The notes below the pieces were generated by a model. It saw only the letters and a list, made by a program, of their open reading frames with translations, did not search any database and was not told where the DNA came from. The translations under genes were made by a program, and so were the position numbers. From assembly GCA_947449835.1 (NCBI GenBank), contig CANFSZ010000027.1, positions 1 to 32,425 of the forward strand: DNA of 32,425 nucleotides. Reading direction: 5' to 3'. Numbering within the stretch: the stretch's first letter is position 1; every line of letters begins with the position of its first letter. Shown piece by piece: positions 1-7,254 of this stretch. Origin of the DNA: Opitutia bacterium. Its GTDB lineage: Bacteria; Verrucomicrobiota; Verrucomicrobiia; Opitutales; Opitutaceae.

Positions 1-911
1 ACGAGCATGTTGTGAATGCCGACACTAGTCTCCGAACCGATGGAGAGACCGTGGCCGTGTTTGATGATATTATCTTCGATCAAAATATTGGTGCCTCCGG
101 ATTTGATCACGATGTCGTCGTCACCGGTGTCGATATCACAGTGGTGAATCCAGAAATTAGTGCCTGGGCCGGGATCGATGGCGTCGGAGTTGGGGCCGCT
201 GCCGTCCCAAGGAGCCCGGACCTTGATGCGCGCGATGGTGAGGTCGGTGATGTTTTTGGGTACGAGGTGAAACATCGAGGAATTGGAGAGCGTGAGATCG
301 CAGACGAGGAGGCGTTCGCAACCGTTGATAACGACCAAGTGAGGGCGGCGATAGACGACGCGGCCGGGTTGGGTGCGGGCGAGGTTACGGGCGGCGCGCT
401 CGGACCAGGCCCACCAGTGAGCACCGCTACCGTCGATGGTGCCGGTTCCGGTTAGTGCTACGTCATGAAGATTTTTTCCGCTAATGAGAGGCTCAGGAAC
501 TTTATATACAGCATTAGCCTCCGCTTGAGTTTTAAAAGTGGCCGGATCGGGCAAGCCAAGAGCGGCGAATGTCTCGGGGGCTTTGATGACGGCACCTGCT
601 TCTAGGTGGAGTTCGAGGTTGGAGCACAGGGTGAAAGGCGCGGTGATAAACACGCCCGCAGGCACGATCAGACGACCGCCACCGGCTTTTTGAACGGCCG
701 CGATTGCCTGCTGAAAAGCCGCGGTGTTGAGCGTGTGGCCGTCGCCGCTGGCGCCGTAATCGGCGAGGTTAAACGAGCGCTCGGGAATGATCGGCAGGGC
801 AGGTCGGAGATTTTCGAGCGCTGACAGACCCAGCTTCGCGGCTTCGGCGGCGTCAATTGCAGGGCTGATCATTAAAGCGAGCGCGGTCAGTAGCAGGTGA
901 AATTTTTTCAC
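1..911 (-). CDS. Secreted polygalacturonase, glycoside hydrolase family 28 (3' part beyond the window)
   Basis: Hydrolyses alpha-1,4-galacturonosyl bonds of pectin or related rhamnogalacturonan, probably in the periplasm or outside the cell. About 303 N-terminal residues are visible and the frame is open to the window edge. The GTG start at 911 gives a signal peptide (VKKFHLLLTALALM, cleavage near residue 21). An internal ATG would cut this in half, so GTG is preferred. A pectate-lyase-3-like start (FNLADYGASGDG) leads into the beta-helix. GH28 active-site motifs are in order: NSD at 241-243, DTGDDD at 261-266 and HGHG at 285-288 (catalytic-type His287). The later RIK motif would lie outside. 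It is downstream of the Nudix gene by 47 bases. The family is certain; whether it is exo- or endo-acting, or acts on rhamnogalacturonan, cannot be told from this part. Confidence 0.93.
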   Translation of the reverse strand, partial: MKKFHLLLTALALMISPAIDAAEAAKLGLSALENLRPALPIIPERSFNLADYGASGDGHTLNTAAFQQAIAAVQKAGGGRLIVPAGVFITAPFTLCSNLELHLEAGAVIKAPETFAALGLPDPATFKTQAEANAVYKVPEPLISGKNLHDVALTGTGTIDGSGAHWWAWSERAARNLARTQPGRVVYRRPHLVVINGCERLLVCDLTLSNSSMFHLVPKNITDLTIARIKVRAPWDGSGPNSDAIDPGPGTNFWIHHCDIDTGDDDIVIKSGGTNILIEDNIIKHGHGLSIGSETSVGIHNML

Positions 912-958
912 GGAGTTTTGGGGTTAGTATGGGGTTAGATGAAAAAATCGGCGGCGAA

Positions 959-1387
959 TTATTCGTGAGAACAATTCGGTTTCGGCTCGGCGCGGTAACG
1001 CGCGACAACAGGCCAATCAGCAGGAGCGAGATCGAAATTGGAAATTTCCACAGGTGTGATCCAGCGGATCTCGACGTGCTCAAGTGCAGCGGGCGCGGCA
1101 CTGCCGGGCGCCAGCTGGCAGACAAAAGGAAACATCTCGATGACCACGCGGGTGTAATCGTAGTGGAACGGCTCGAGTATGCGGGTGATGACCACGGTGC
1201 AACCCAGCTCCTCGGTGAGTTCACGCAGGAGCGCAAGGTTGGGGGCTTCGCCCGGTTCGACCTTTCCTCCTGGAAACTCCCACTTGAGTCCTAGGTGTTT
1301 GTCGGCGGGGCGTTGGGCGATGAGAATACGACCGGAGTGGTCCTCGATGACGGCGCAGACGACGGGAATCGGAGTGGGGGCAGGCAC
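959..1387 (-). CDS. mutT: MutT-like Nudix hydrolase
   Basis: Nudix pyrophosphohydrolase, probably cleaning oxidised nucleotides such as 8-oxo-dGTP in the cytoplasm. The 142-residue length fits MutT. A perfect Nudix box spans residues 41-62 (Gly41, Glu47, Arg55-Glu56, Glu59-Glu60, Gly62) and is preceded by WEFPGGK at 36-42, the typical MutT/CTP-pyrophosphohydrolase lead-in. The N-terminal PVVCAVI strand and a conserved IRW strand near the C-terminus fit the fold. The start is GTG at 1387; no ATG exists before the Nudix box. The GH28 gene follows on the same strand, with no functional link visible. Substrate is inferred from similarity to MutT; other (d)NTPases of this size share the same motifs. 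Confidence 0.9.
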   Translation of the reverse strand: MPAPTPIPVVCAVIEDHSGRILIAQRPADKHLGLKWEFPGGKVEPGEAPNLALLRELTEELGCTVVITRILEPFHYDYTRVVIEMFPFVCQLAPGSAAPAALEHVEIRWITPVEISNFDLAPADWPVVARYRAEPKPNCSHE

Positions 1388-1502
1388 GGTAAAAGAATAG
1401 TATCAACGCAGAGAAATTGTTCTGGGCGCAACGCCGGCTTAAACTCCGCAGGTTTAGATTTTTTTGCGTGGCACTGGCGGCGGAGGCGGGCTGAATCGCG
1501 GG

Positions 1503-2222
1503 ATGGGAAAATCGGCTGAGCAACCGCAAGCGTTTATCCGGGGCGTGAGCCTCGTGGGGCGTAGCGGCGGACTCGTGAAAAATTTAGCTGGTTTCAAAAA
1601 GGCGCATCACACGGTGCCCGACGCCGTGAATGCCGCGACGAGTGCGTTCCTCGCGAAACTGTGCACCGACGAACTTGCCGCGGAAGGAGAGAAATTTTTC
1701 CAGGCAGCCAAGGCCGCGCTCGGTTACAAGCGTGCGCAACTCACGCTCGAAGTGGCGAGTCCGTCGGCCGTGCTCGTGGCTAAGGATTTCACGCTCGAAT
1801 GGAGCTACGCGCTCGAGCCGGCCGATCCGGCGAGTTATACGGTGACGCGTACGTTGCACAGCTTGCGCAACGCGGAGCTGGTGGAGGTGGCGGAGTTCGA
1901 CGCGTTGTTTGCCGGACAATTTTCCTCGGTGGTGTTTGCGCTCAAAAAAGGTGTGCGCGTCGAGGCCGTGATCGATGCGGTCGAAGGGCTTGATTCGAAG
2001 GACGAGGCGGCGGGCGTTGGTCTTAGCGTGGAATATCCGTCGGATTGCCGGCACTGCACGCTGCACGCCGAGGGCGTGGATGCGGCGGTGGCGTGCGACG
2101 GTGCGACGCTGGAAATGCAGTTCGCGCGGGGTGGCTCGCCGCGGGAATTGGTGGCGGGTTTTGCGGAGTTGCGGCGGGCCTTTGCGCTCACGAAGGCGCG
2201 CGTGCTCGCGGGCATGTTGTAA
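1503..2222 (+). CDS. Unrecognised protein, about 239 residues
   Basis: I do not recognise this family. The frame is open from 1464, but I start at the ATG at 1503 because the upstream residues are a Gly-run (MRGTGGGGGLNRG) typical of untranslated GC-rich DNA. No signal peptide or membrane segment is seen. The protein is of mixed alpha/beta character. It has a segment rich in Ala, Glu and Lys (residues about 50-85, LCTDELAAEGEKFFQAAKAA), a central strand-rich part (FTLEWSYALEP, VTRTLHSLRN) and a C-terminal helix rich in Arg and Ala. A Cys-His pair occurs late (DCRHCTLHAEG). It stands alone between divergent and convergent minus-strand genes, and codon use is G- and C-ending like its neighbours. 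Likely a real cytoplasmic protein, perhaps restricted to the lineage. Confidence 0.7.
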   Translation: MGKSAEQPQAFIRGVSLVGRSGGLVKNLAGFKKAHHTVPDAVNAATSAFLAKLCTDELAAEGEKFFQAAKAALGYKRAQLTLEVASPSAVLVAKDFTLEWSYALEPADPASYTVTRTLHSLRNAELVEVAEFDALFAGQFSSVVFALKKGVRVEAVIDAVEGLDSKDEAAGVGLSVEYPSDCRHCTLHAEGVDAAVACDGATLEMQFARGGSPRELVAGFAELRRAFALTKARVLAGML

Positions 2223-2270
2223 GGCTGAAGTGGTTTCGGCGGCGGCGGATGGTAGCTGCGGCACCGAACA

Positions 2271-2302
2271 ATAAAAAAGCGGCGCCCGTGAAGGCGCCGC
2301 TT
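2271..2302 (-). terminator. Rho-independent terminator of mdh
   Basis: A perfect 10-bp stem (AAGCGGCGCC at 2277-2286 and GGCGCCGCTT at 2293-2302, six-base loop) is followed on the minus strand by TTTTTT. It sits just beyond the mdh stop at 2335. The plus strand lacks a T tract after the stem, so it serves mainly the leftward transcript. Confidence 0.85.
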
Positions 2303-2334
2303 GAGAAAAAACGCTGAAGAAGTGTCGAGTTTTT

Positions 2335-3318
2335 TTAACTGATCATATCGGCGACGAACGCGCGTTCTTCGGCGAGTTCTTTGTTGGTCGCGGCGATTTT
2401 CGATTTCGCGAATTCGTCCATGGCGTAGCCGGTGATGACTTCGTAGCTGCCGGGAGTCGTGGTGCGCACGGGCATACCGGCCCAGACGTTGGCATCGAAA
2501 CCGTAGCGGCCCTCGCTCTTGACGGCGATGGAGTGAATCGCGCCGGGCGTGACGAGGGAGCGCACGTGGTCGACGAGGGCGTTGGCGGCAGAGGCGGCAG
2601 AGGAAAGACCGCGGGCGGCGATGATGGCGGCGCCGCGTTTGCCGACGGTTTCGCAGAATGGGCCTTGGAGCCACGCGCTGTCAGTGATGATGGAAGTGGC
2701 GGGTTGGCCATTGATCGTGGCGTGGGCGAAGGCCGGGAACATCGTGGGGCTGTGGTTGCCGTAGATGAAGATGTCTTTGACAGCGGTGAGATCGACGGCG
2801 GCTTTTTTGGCGAGTTGGGTCTGCGCACGGTTTTGGTCGAGGCGCACCATCGCGGTGAAACGATCGGCGGGCAGTCGCTTGGCCTGAGAGGCTGCGATCA
2901 TGCAATTGGTGTTGGCGGGGTTTCCGACCACGGCGATGCGGGCATCAGCGGCGGCGACAGCATCGATGATTTTACCCTGCTCGATGAAAATCTTACCATT
3001 GTCCTTGAGCAGATCGGCGCGCTCCATCCCGGGGCCGCGGGGCTTGGCGCCGACGAGAAGGCACCAATTGGCGTCTTTAAAACCTACGGAGGCGTCGGAG
3101 GTTTGCACGATGCCTTTTAGCAACGGGAACGCGCAGTCATCGAGCTCCATGGCGACGCCTTCTAGGGCTTTTAGGGCTTTCTCGATCGGGGCTTCGATGA
3201 GCTGGAGGATGACGGGCTGGTCGGGACCGAACATCGCGCCGGAGGCGATGCGGAAAAGCAGAGAGTAACCGATTTGACCGGCAGCTCCGGTGACGGCGAC
3301 GCGAATGGGGGATTTCAT
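2335..3318 (-). CDS. mdh: Malate dehydrogenase (NAD-dependent, type 2)
   Basis: Oxidises malate to oxaloacetate in the TCA cycle, in the cytoplasm. The 327 residues match the Thermus/cytosolic-type malate dehydrogenases. The Rossmann motif [10 protein letters not shown] is at residues 9-18. [15 protein letters not shown] is the substrate-loop region with its arginines, VVGNPANTN follows, and the catalytic-type His189 lies in GNHSPTM. The substrate-binding RLDQNRA motif is intact. I start at ATG 3318 ([11 protein letters not shown]); an in-frame ATG at 3333 would add five residues. The frame stays open upstream to 4002, but that part overlaps apbE in another frame and is Pro/Ser/Arg-rich shadow. 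It has its own strong terminator at 2271-2302, and about 118 bases of untranslated sequence separate it from apbE. Confidence 0.96.
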   Translation of the reverse strand: MKSPIRVAVTGAAGQIGYSLLFRIASGAMFGPDQPVILQLIEAPIEKALKALEGVAMELDDCAFPLLKGIVQTSDASVGFKDANWCLLVGAKPRGPGMERADLLKDNGKIFIEQGKIIDAVAAADARIAVVGNPANTNCMIAASQAKRLPADRFTAMVRLDQNRAQTQLAKKAAVDLTAVKDIFIYGNHSPTMFPAFAHATINGQPATSIITDSAWLQGPFCETVGKRGAAIIAARGLSSAASAANALVDHVRSLVTPGAIHSIAVKSEGRYGFDANVWAGMPVRTTTPGSYEVITGYAMDEFAKSKIAATNKELAEERAFVADMIS

Positions 3319-3436
3319 AAGAGCGGTGATCATTGTGAAACTGAGGCGGAGCGCACGAAAGATTTTCGGCGATCGGGTAGATGTTAGAAGGTGTTGCTGG
3401 TTGAAGAAACGTGGCTGCTGGGGCTGCGCGTTGGCT

Positions 3437-4282
3437 TCAGTCGAGCAGCGCGGCGAGCGCGCCATAGGCGACGAGTTTTCCATCGGCGTGGGCGAGGGCG
3501 GCGCCGACGTGCGGATGAGCGGTGCAAAACGCGGCGACCTCGGCATCGCTGAAAATAAAAAACGCCGTTGAAAGCGCGTCGGATAAACCCGCGCCGGGCG
3601 CGAGGGCCCAGGTGCGGTCGCGGCGCTGTGCGCGGGTTTGGGCGCGCGGATCGACGAGGTGTTCGCCTTGGACGGCGAGGCCGGAGCCGCTGAGGGCGCA
3701 ACGCGTGAGCGAGAGCACGCGCTGATGTTGGTCCTCGCCGAGGCTGATTGGCCAACCGCGCTGGCCCGCGGGCGGATCGAGCGCAAGGACGCTGCTCCCG
3801 CCGCCGTGGAGACACGCCCGGGTGATGGCCCAATCGGCGAGGACGGCCGCGAGCCGGTCGAGGGCGTAACCTTTACCGATGGCGCCGAGATCGAGGTGCA
3901 GCTGCGCGGTATGAGACGTGAGCGTGTGAGCGGCGGGATCGAGCGTGAAGAGCGGTGCATCGGCGGGTTGCGCGGACGCGCGTTCCGAAGCGTACGCGGC
4001 ATCGAAGGCGCGGTCAGTGGCGAGCGAGGCGTCGGCGGCGAGCAACAGGCAATGCAACGCGTCTTCGCCGATTACGATGGTTTCGCCGAAGGCGAGACGG
4101 TTGGCGCGGGCGATGTCGCTCGATTCGACGTAGCGACTGAGTTCGCTTTCGAGCCGGTCGAGTTCGCGGAAGCACGCCGTCGCTGCCTGACGCGCGTAGT
4201 CGGGCGACTGGTCTGCGATGACGAGGGCAAACCTCGTCGCCATCGCCTCATGGTGGAACTCGGGAAACTCCGGGAATTTCAT
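3437..4282 (-). CDS. apbE: FAD:protein FMN transferase (ApbE family)
   Basis: Transfers FMN from FAD to a Thr or Ser of target proteins, forming covalent flavoproteins. The protein has 281 residues, near the usual family size minus the export signal. The start region [11 protein letters not shown] matches the MGT entry strand of ApbE. Next come [11 protein letters not shown] at 41-51, the hallmark [12 protein letters not shown] at 131-142, a Gly-rich HGGGSS at 159-164, [15 protein letters not shown] and, near the end, SDALSTAF with the metal-site Asp. No signal peptide or lipobox is visible, whereas many bacterial ApbE proteins are periplasmic lipoproteins, so this one probably acts in the cytoplasm. 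No NqrC, RnfG or other FMN-bind target is visible in the window. A near-perfect palindrome lies 36-58 bases before the start. Confidence 0.93.
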   Translation of the reverse strand: MKFPEFPEFHHEAMATRFALVIADQSPDYARQAATACFRELDRLESELSRYVESSDIARANRLAFGETIVIGEDALHCLLLAADASLATDRAFDAAYASERASAQPADAPLFTLDPAAHTLTSHTAQLHLDLGAIGKGYALDRLAAVLADWAITRACLHGGGSSVLALDPPAGQRGWPISLGEDQHQRVLSLTRCALSGSGLAVQGEHLVDPRAQTRAQRRDRTWALAPGAGLSDALSTAFFIFSDAEVAAFCTAHPHVGAALAHADGKLVAYGALAALLD

Positions 4283-4317
4283 GCCGTGAAAATTTTGCGT
4301 AAAAACGGTTAGAAAAG

Positions 4318-4340
4318 AGTCTCACCTATTAGGTGACACT
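4318..4340. promoter_or_regulatory. 23-bp near-perfect palindrome before apbE, over the GT2 stop codon
   Basis: The core TCACCTATTAGGTGA (4322-4336) is a perfect inverted repeat around base 4329. After one mismatched pair (4321/4337), three further pairs extend it to 4318-4340. It covers the TAA of the GT2 gene and lies 36-58 bases before the apbE start. On the minus strand the arms could also fold with a TAATA loop and are followed by CTTTTCT, so it may be a weak terminator instead of, or as well as, an operator. I do not know the binding protein. Confidence 0.5.
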
Positions 4341-5027
4341 TGCTCTGATGCGGCGGCGGAGGCGGAGCATGGCGAGGGTAGGGCGGAGCCAGAGTTGGCG
4401 GAGGCCGTAGTTGGCTTGGCCGCGGGTGCGCGGGTGGTGGCGAACTTTGAATTCGCCGAGGCGGAATCCGGCGGCGATCAAGATGGCGGGTAAAAAAGAT
4501 TGGAGAAGCTCGAACGGAAATAGCGCGGCGACGGTCGCTCGGCGCAGGACGCGGAGTTGGCAACCGCTGTCGTGCAGGTGATCCCCGAGGACGCGACTCC
4601 GGACGAAGTTGGCGAGGCGAGACATTTTGCGGCGGAGCCAAGAATCGTGGCGGTCATGGCGCCAGCCGCACGCGACGTCGAGCGTGCCGGCTTCGACGGG
4701 GGCGAGCAGCAGCGGGAAATCGCGGGGGTCGTTTTGGCCGTCGCCGTCCATGGTGAGAATAATTTCGCCGCGCGCGGCATGCAGGCCGTCGATGAGCGCG
4801 GTGGCTTGGCCGAGATTGCGCGGCTGGTGGAGCGCGTGGCAACGCGGCCAACGCGCGAGGCAGGCGGCGATTTCATCGGCGGTGGCATCGGTACTGCCGT
4901 CGTTGACGAGGAGAATTTCGTAATCGTGGCCGAGCGCATCAAGGACGCCGACCGCGCTCTCGATGAGCGGGAGGATGTTGCCCGCTTCATTATAAAAAGG
5001 AACGACGAGGGAATAGCGCGGCGTCAT
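4329..5027 (-). CDS. Family 2 glycosyltransferase, dolichyl/polyprenyl-phosphate mannose synthase-like
   Basis: Probably transfers a sugar from a nucleotide donor to polyprenyl phosphate at the inner face of the membrane, giving the lipid-linked donor for a membrane transferase. It has 232 residues and a GT-A fold. VVPFYNEAGNI at 8-18, VNDGSTDAT at 41-49, the metal-binding MDGDGQNDP at 93-101 (DGD at 94-96), SGCQLRVLRR and the late HHPRTRGQANYG are all typical of DPM1-like enzymes. The C-terminal tail is Arg-rich with no clear transmembrane pair, so it resembles the soluble DPM1 class rather than the GtrB class. Its ATG overlaps the stop of the upstream Agl23-like gene (ATGA), a sign of translational coupling and shared function. 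The sugar is unknown. Confidence 0.9.
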   Translation of the reverse strand: MTPRYSLVVPFYNEAGNILPLIESAVGVLDALGHDYEILLVNDGSTDATADEIAACLARWPRCHALHQPRNLGQATALIDGLHAARGEIILTMDGDGQNDPRDFPLLLAPVEAGTLDVACGWRHDRHDSWLRRKMSRLANFVRSRVLGDHLHDSGCQLRVLRRATVAALFPFELLQSFLPAILIAAGFRLGEFKVRHHPRTRGQANYGLRQLWLRPTLAMLRLRRRIRASVT

Positions 5028-6478
5028 GGGGCGGCTGGCGCGGGCGTGAAAACGACGCAGAGAAAACCCGGCCGCAGCCCGAGGAAGGTTTCGCGGTAAT
5101 CACCGTGGAGGCGGGCGCGCACAGCGGGGGCTTGTGCGGCCGAGGCGAGGACGAGCGAACCGTCGCAATCGGCAGGCGGCGTCGCCCAGTAACCGACGGA
5201 GCCGGCGGGCAACGCGCGGAGGTACCACGGAATCGGCCAATATTCTTCGCTGATGATGTGAATCGCGCCGCTGGGGCGAGCAGCGAGCGCGGCGATGGCG
5301 AGCGTGCGGATTTTCAAGACGTCGGGCGAACTGTGGACGTAAGCGTAGGGATTGCGGGCGTCGGCGGCGCGGAGAAACGCGCCGAGGTGAGTTTGCGCGA
5401 GTTGGAGAAAGATCAGGCTGGCGGTGGTGACGACGGCGATGGCGCGCCATCGAATCAGAGCGAGCGTGCCGGCGGCGAGCACGGCGAGACCGGGCACGAG
5501 GTGGACGGCGTGCCAAGGGGTTTTGTACGGCGGGAACGAGAGCGTGAAAAACACGAGCAACGTGTAAACGGCGACGATGCGGAGAAGTTTTTGGCGTGTG
5601 ACGAAGGCGAGGAGCGCGCCGCTGAGGGCGAGTGCGGAAAACGCGAGTTGTTGAAAGACGAGCCCGCCATTTTTTTCCCAGCTGAAAAGGGCGGCGTAGT
5701 ACCACCACGGTTTTTCGTGGCCGCTGTCGCCGGTGGCGCGGGCCGAGGTGAATGTGTACGTCGCGACGGCGTCGCCCAGCCCGGCGGCGTGCGTGCCGAA
5801 CGATGAATAAAACAGCGCGGCGACACCGAGCGCGGTGCCGAAGATCAACGTGAGGTCGCGGCCGAGGTGCGTCGTCGCGGGGCGGCAGCGGGCGACCAGG
5901 AGTGCGGCGGCGAGAGCGCAGATGACGAAGACGGGCGCGCTGGCCTTGGTGGCTTGCATGAGGCCTAGGGCGGCGCCGGCGGCGAGGGCCCACGCGGGGC
6001 GGGCGTTTTGCCACCAGCGTTGCGCGGCCAGTGCGGCGGCGAGCGTGAAGGAGACGAGGAGAGTTTCCTGGATAAAATAGCGGCTGTAATAAACGGAGGC
6101 GGGAGCGACGGCCAGGAGGGCGGCGGCGAGGAAGGCGGGCCCGAAGCCGAGCGGGCGCGCGAGAAAAAATAAAAGCAAAACGCCGCAGGTGCCGGCGAGC
6201 GCGGGGACGAGACGGACGGTGGTTTCGCTGAGCGTGGCGAGCGTGGTTTCGCCGCGGAGCCACGCGAGCGGGAGCGCGGCGTAGTAGAGCGTGGGTCCGT
6301 GGTGGTCGCGCGGATCAAAGGCGTAGCGACCATGCTCGAGAAGTTCGCCGGTTTTTACGGCTTGGTTGGCTTCGTCGGCGTGGAGCGGGCGGCGGTCGAG
6401 TTCGTAGGTTCGTAGCCCGAGGGCGAGTACGACGAGGAGCGCGAGGGGTATCCAGCGTCTCAGGGCGGGGGCGAACAT
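5024..6478 (-). CDS. Multi-pass membrane glycosyltransferase, Agl23/TIGR03663-like (GT39/PMT superfamily)
   Basis: A 484-residue GT-C membrane protein with about ten hydrophobic segments. The N-terminus carries a helix followed by LDRRPLHADEANQAVKTGE, in which Asp35-Glu36 form the acidic loop motif used for catalysis in PMT-type enzymes. Then come DPRDHHGPTLYY at 55-66 and a second conserved loop, YYSRYFIQETLL. This pattern is that of the family annotated as flippase activity-associated protein Agl23 (recognised from memory). The middle holds YKTPWHAVHLVPG and the C-terminal part is a soluble domain near EEYWPIPWYLR. It is first in a two-gene unit with the GT2 enzyme, which could supply its lipid-linked donor. 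The acceptor, whether protein, lipid or glycan, cannot be told. The start is ATG 6478, immediately before the first helix. Confidence 0.85.
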   Translation of the reverse strand: MFAPALRRWIPLALLVVLALGLRTYELDRRPLHADEANQAVKTGELLEHGRYAFDPRDHHGPTLYYAALPLAWLRGETTLATLSETTVRLVPALAGTCGVLLLFFLARPLGFGPAFLAAALLAVAPASVYYSRYFIQETLLVSFTLAAALAAQRWWQNARPAWALAAGAALGLMQATKASAPVFVICALAAALLVARCRPATTHLGRDLTLIFGTALGVAALFYSSFGTHAAGLGDAVATYTFTSARATGDSGHEKPWWYYAALFSWEKNGGLVFQQLAFSALALSGALLAFVTRQKLLRIVAVYTLLVFFTLSFPPYKTPWHAVHLVPGLAVLAAGTLALIRWRAIAVVTTASLIFLQLAQTHLGAFLRAADARNPYAYVHSSPDVLKIRTLAIAALAARPSGAIHIISEEYWPIPWYLRALPAGSVGYWATPPADCDGSLVLASAAQAPAVRARLHGDYRETFLGLRPGFLCVVFTPAPAAP

Positions 6479-6514
6479 GGGGCTGAGCTTAGAGGCGCGC
6501 GTGGGGCGGGCACA

Positions 6515-6551
6515 AGAAAGGGCGGACTGGTGATGTCCGCCCTTTCTTTTT
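6515..6551 (-). terminator. Strong hairpin terminator, probably bidirectional
   Basis: A perfect 13-bp stem (AGAAAGGGCGGAC at 6515-6527 and GTCCGCCCTTTCT at 6535-6547) has a seven-base loop. Leftward, the GC stem is followed by TTTCTTG, so it ends the DoxX/Gfo/discoidin transcript, whose last stop is at 6575. Rightward it is followed by TTTTT (6547-6551), so it can work in both directions. It separates that cluster from the Agl23-like gene at 6478. Confidence 0.82.
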
Positions 6552-6574
6552 ACACCGCGGGTGGCGGGAGGAGT

Positions 6575-7237
6575 TTACTTCACGAGCGAACCGTGAACTT
6601 CGACTTCGCAGTAGTGGTTGAGCTCGTCGGAGGTGTTGCCGTTGCTAGAGAGGCGGACGTAGCGGCCGGTGGCGCCTTTGCCGTCGAGGAGTTTGCCCTC
6701 GTAGTTTTCGATGTAGGCTTGGTCTTTACCTTTACCGAGCTTAGAGGAGTCGTCGTCGTCGTTGTTGAAGATCGTGGTGACGCCGGTCTTGAAGGTGGCG
6801 TCATTGGAGACTTGGACGACGACGTCGTGGTAGACGCGGGCTTGGGAGTGGAAGTGCCAAATGGCGACGGCGGCGACTTTGGCGGGGGCGCCGAGGTCGA
6901 TTTGGATCCATTGAGGGGTCGGCCCGAGCTCGACGTAGGTGCCGTCGGTGCCGGATTTATCACCGTCGGTGATGAACGTGAGTTCGCCGATGACGGGGAG
7001 GGAATCGCTGCTGGTGACGGGTTTGCCTTTGGAAAGGTTGACGGTACCGGGGGGGACCATGAGGTCGGGACGTTTACCGGTGCGGGGTTTCTCGAGGTTG
7101 GGCAGCGAGATGGGGCGCGGTGTGCCAGCGAAAAGCGGCTTGGGCAGCTCGATTTGGAGCGGGACGGAGTCTGCGGCTTGGGCCGCTCCGGTGAGGGCGA
7201 GGAGAGCGAGGAGGAGGGAGAGACGGGAACGGTTCAT
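6575..7237 (-). CDS. Secreted discoidin (F5/8 type C)-like beta-sandwich protein
   Basis: A 220-residue exported protein with no visible catalytic domain. The signal peptide is MNRSRLSLLLALLALTGAAQA with cleavage after AQA near residue 21. After a linker rich in Pro, the body matches galactose-binding-like/discoidin domains: VNLSKGKPVTSS, then ITDGDKSGTDG, the hallmark QWIQIDLGAPAKVAAVAIW, strands with VSNDATF, and ATGRYVRLSSNG before the final EVEVHG strand. A run of acidic residues (NNDDDDSS) may bind calcium. The start ATG at 7237 is chosen over the open frame to 7537 because only it gives a signal peptide; the upstream part is Arg-rich shadow of the Gfo gene. It lies 17 bases after the Gfo/Idh/MocA gene and probably binds a sugar or polysaccharide. 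Confidence 0.82.
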   Translation of the reverse strand: MNRSRLSLLLALLALTGAAQAADSVPLQIELPKPLFAGTPRPISLPNLEKPRTGKRPDLMVPPGTVNLSKGKPVTSSDSLPVIGELTFITDGDKSGTDGTYVELGPTPQWIQIDLGAPAKVAAVAIWHFHSQARVYHDVVVQVSNDATFKTGVTTIFNNDDDDSSKLGKGKDQAYIENYEGKLLDGKGATGRYVRLSSNGNTSDELNHYCEVEVHGSLVK

Positions 7238-7254
7238 AGGGGAGAAGGACGAGT

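Noticed and set aside
12-455. 147-residue plus-strand frame at the left edge
   Set aside because: Antisense to the GH28 gene, whose catalytic motifs are all on the minus strand.
2335-4002. Open frame of 555 residues containing mdh
   Set aside because: Only the part from 3318 matches malate dehydrogenase; the upstream part is Pro/Ser/Arg-rich and lies over apbE in another frame.
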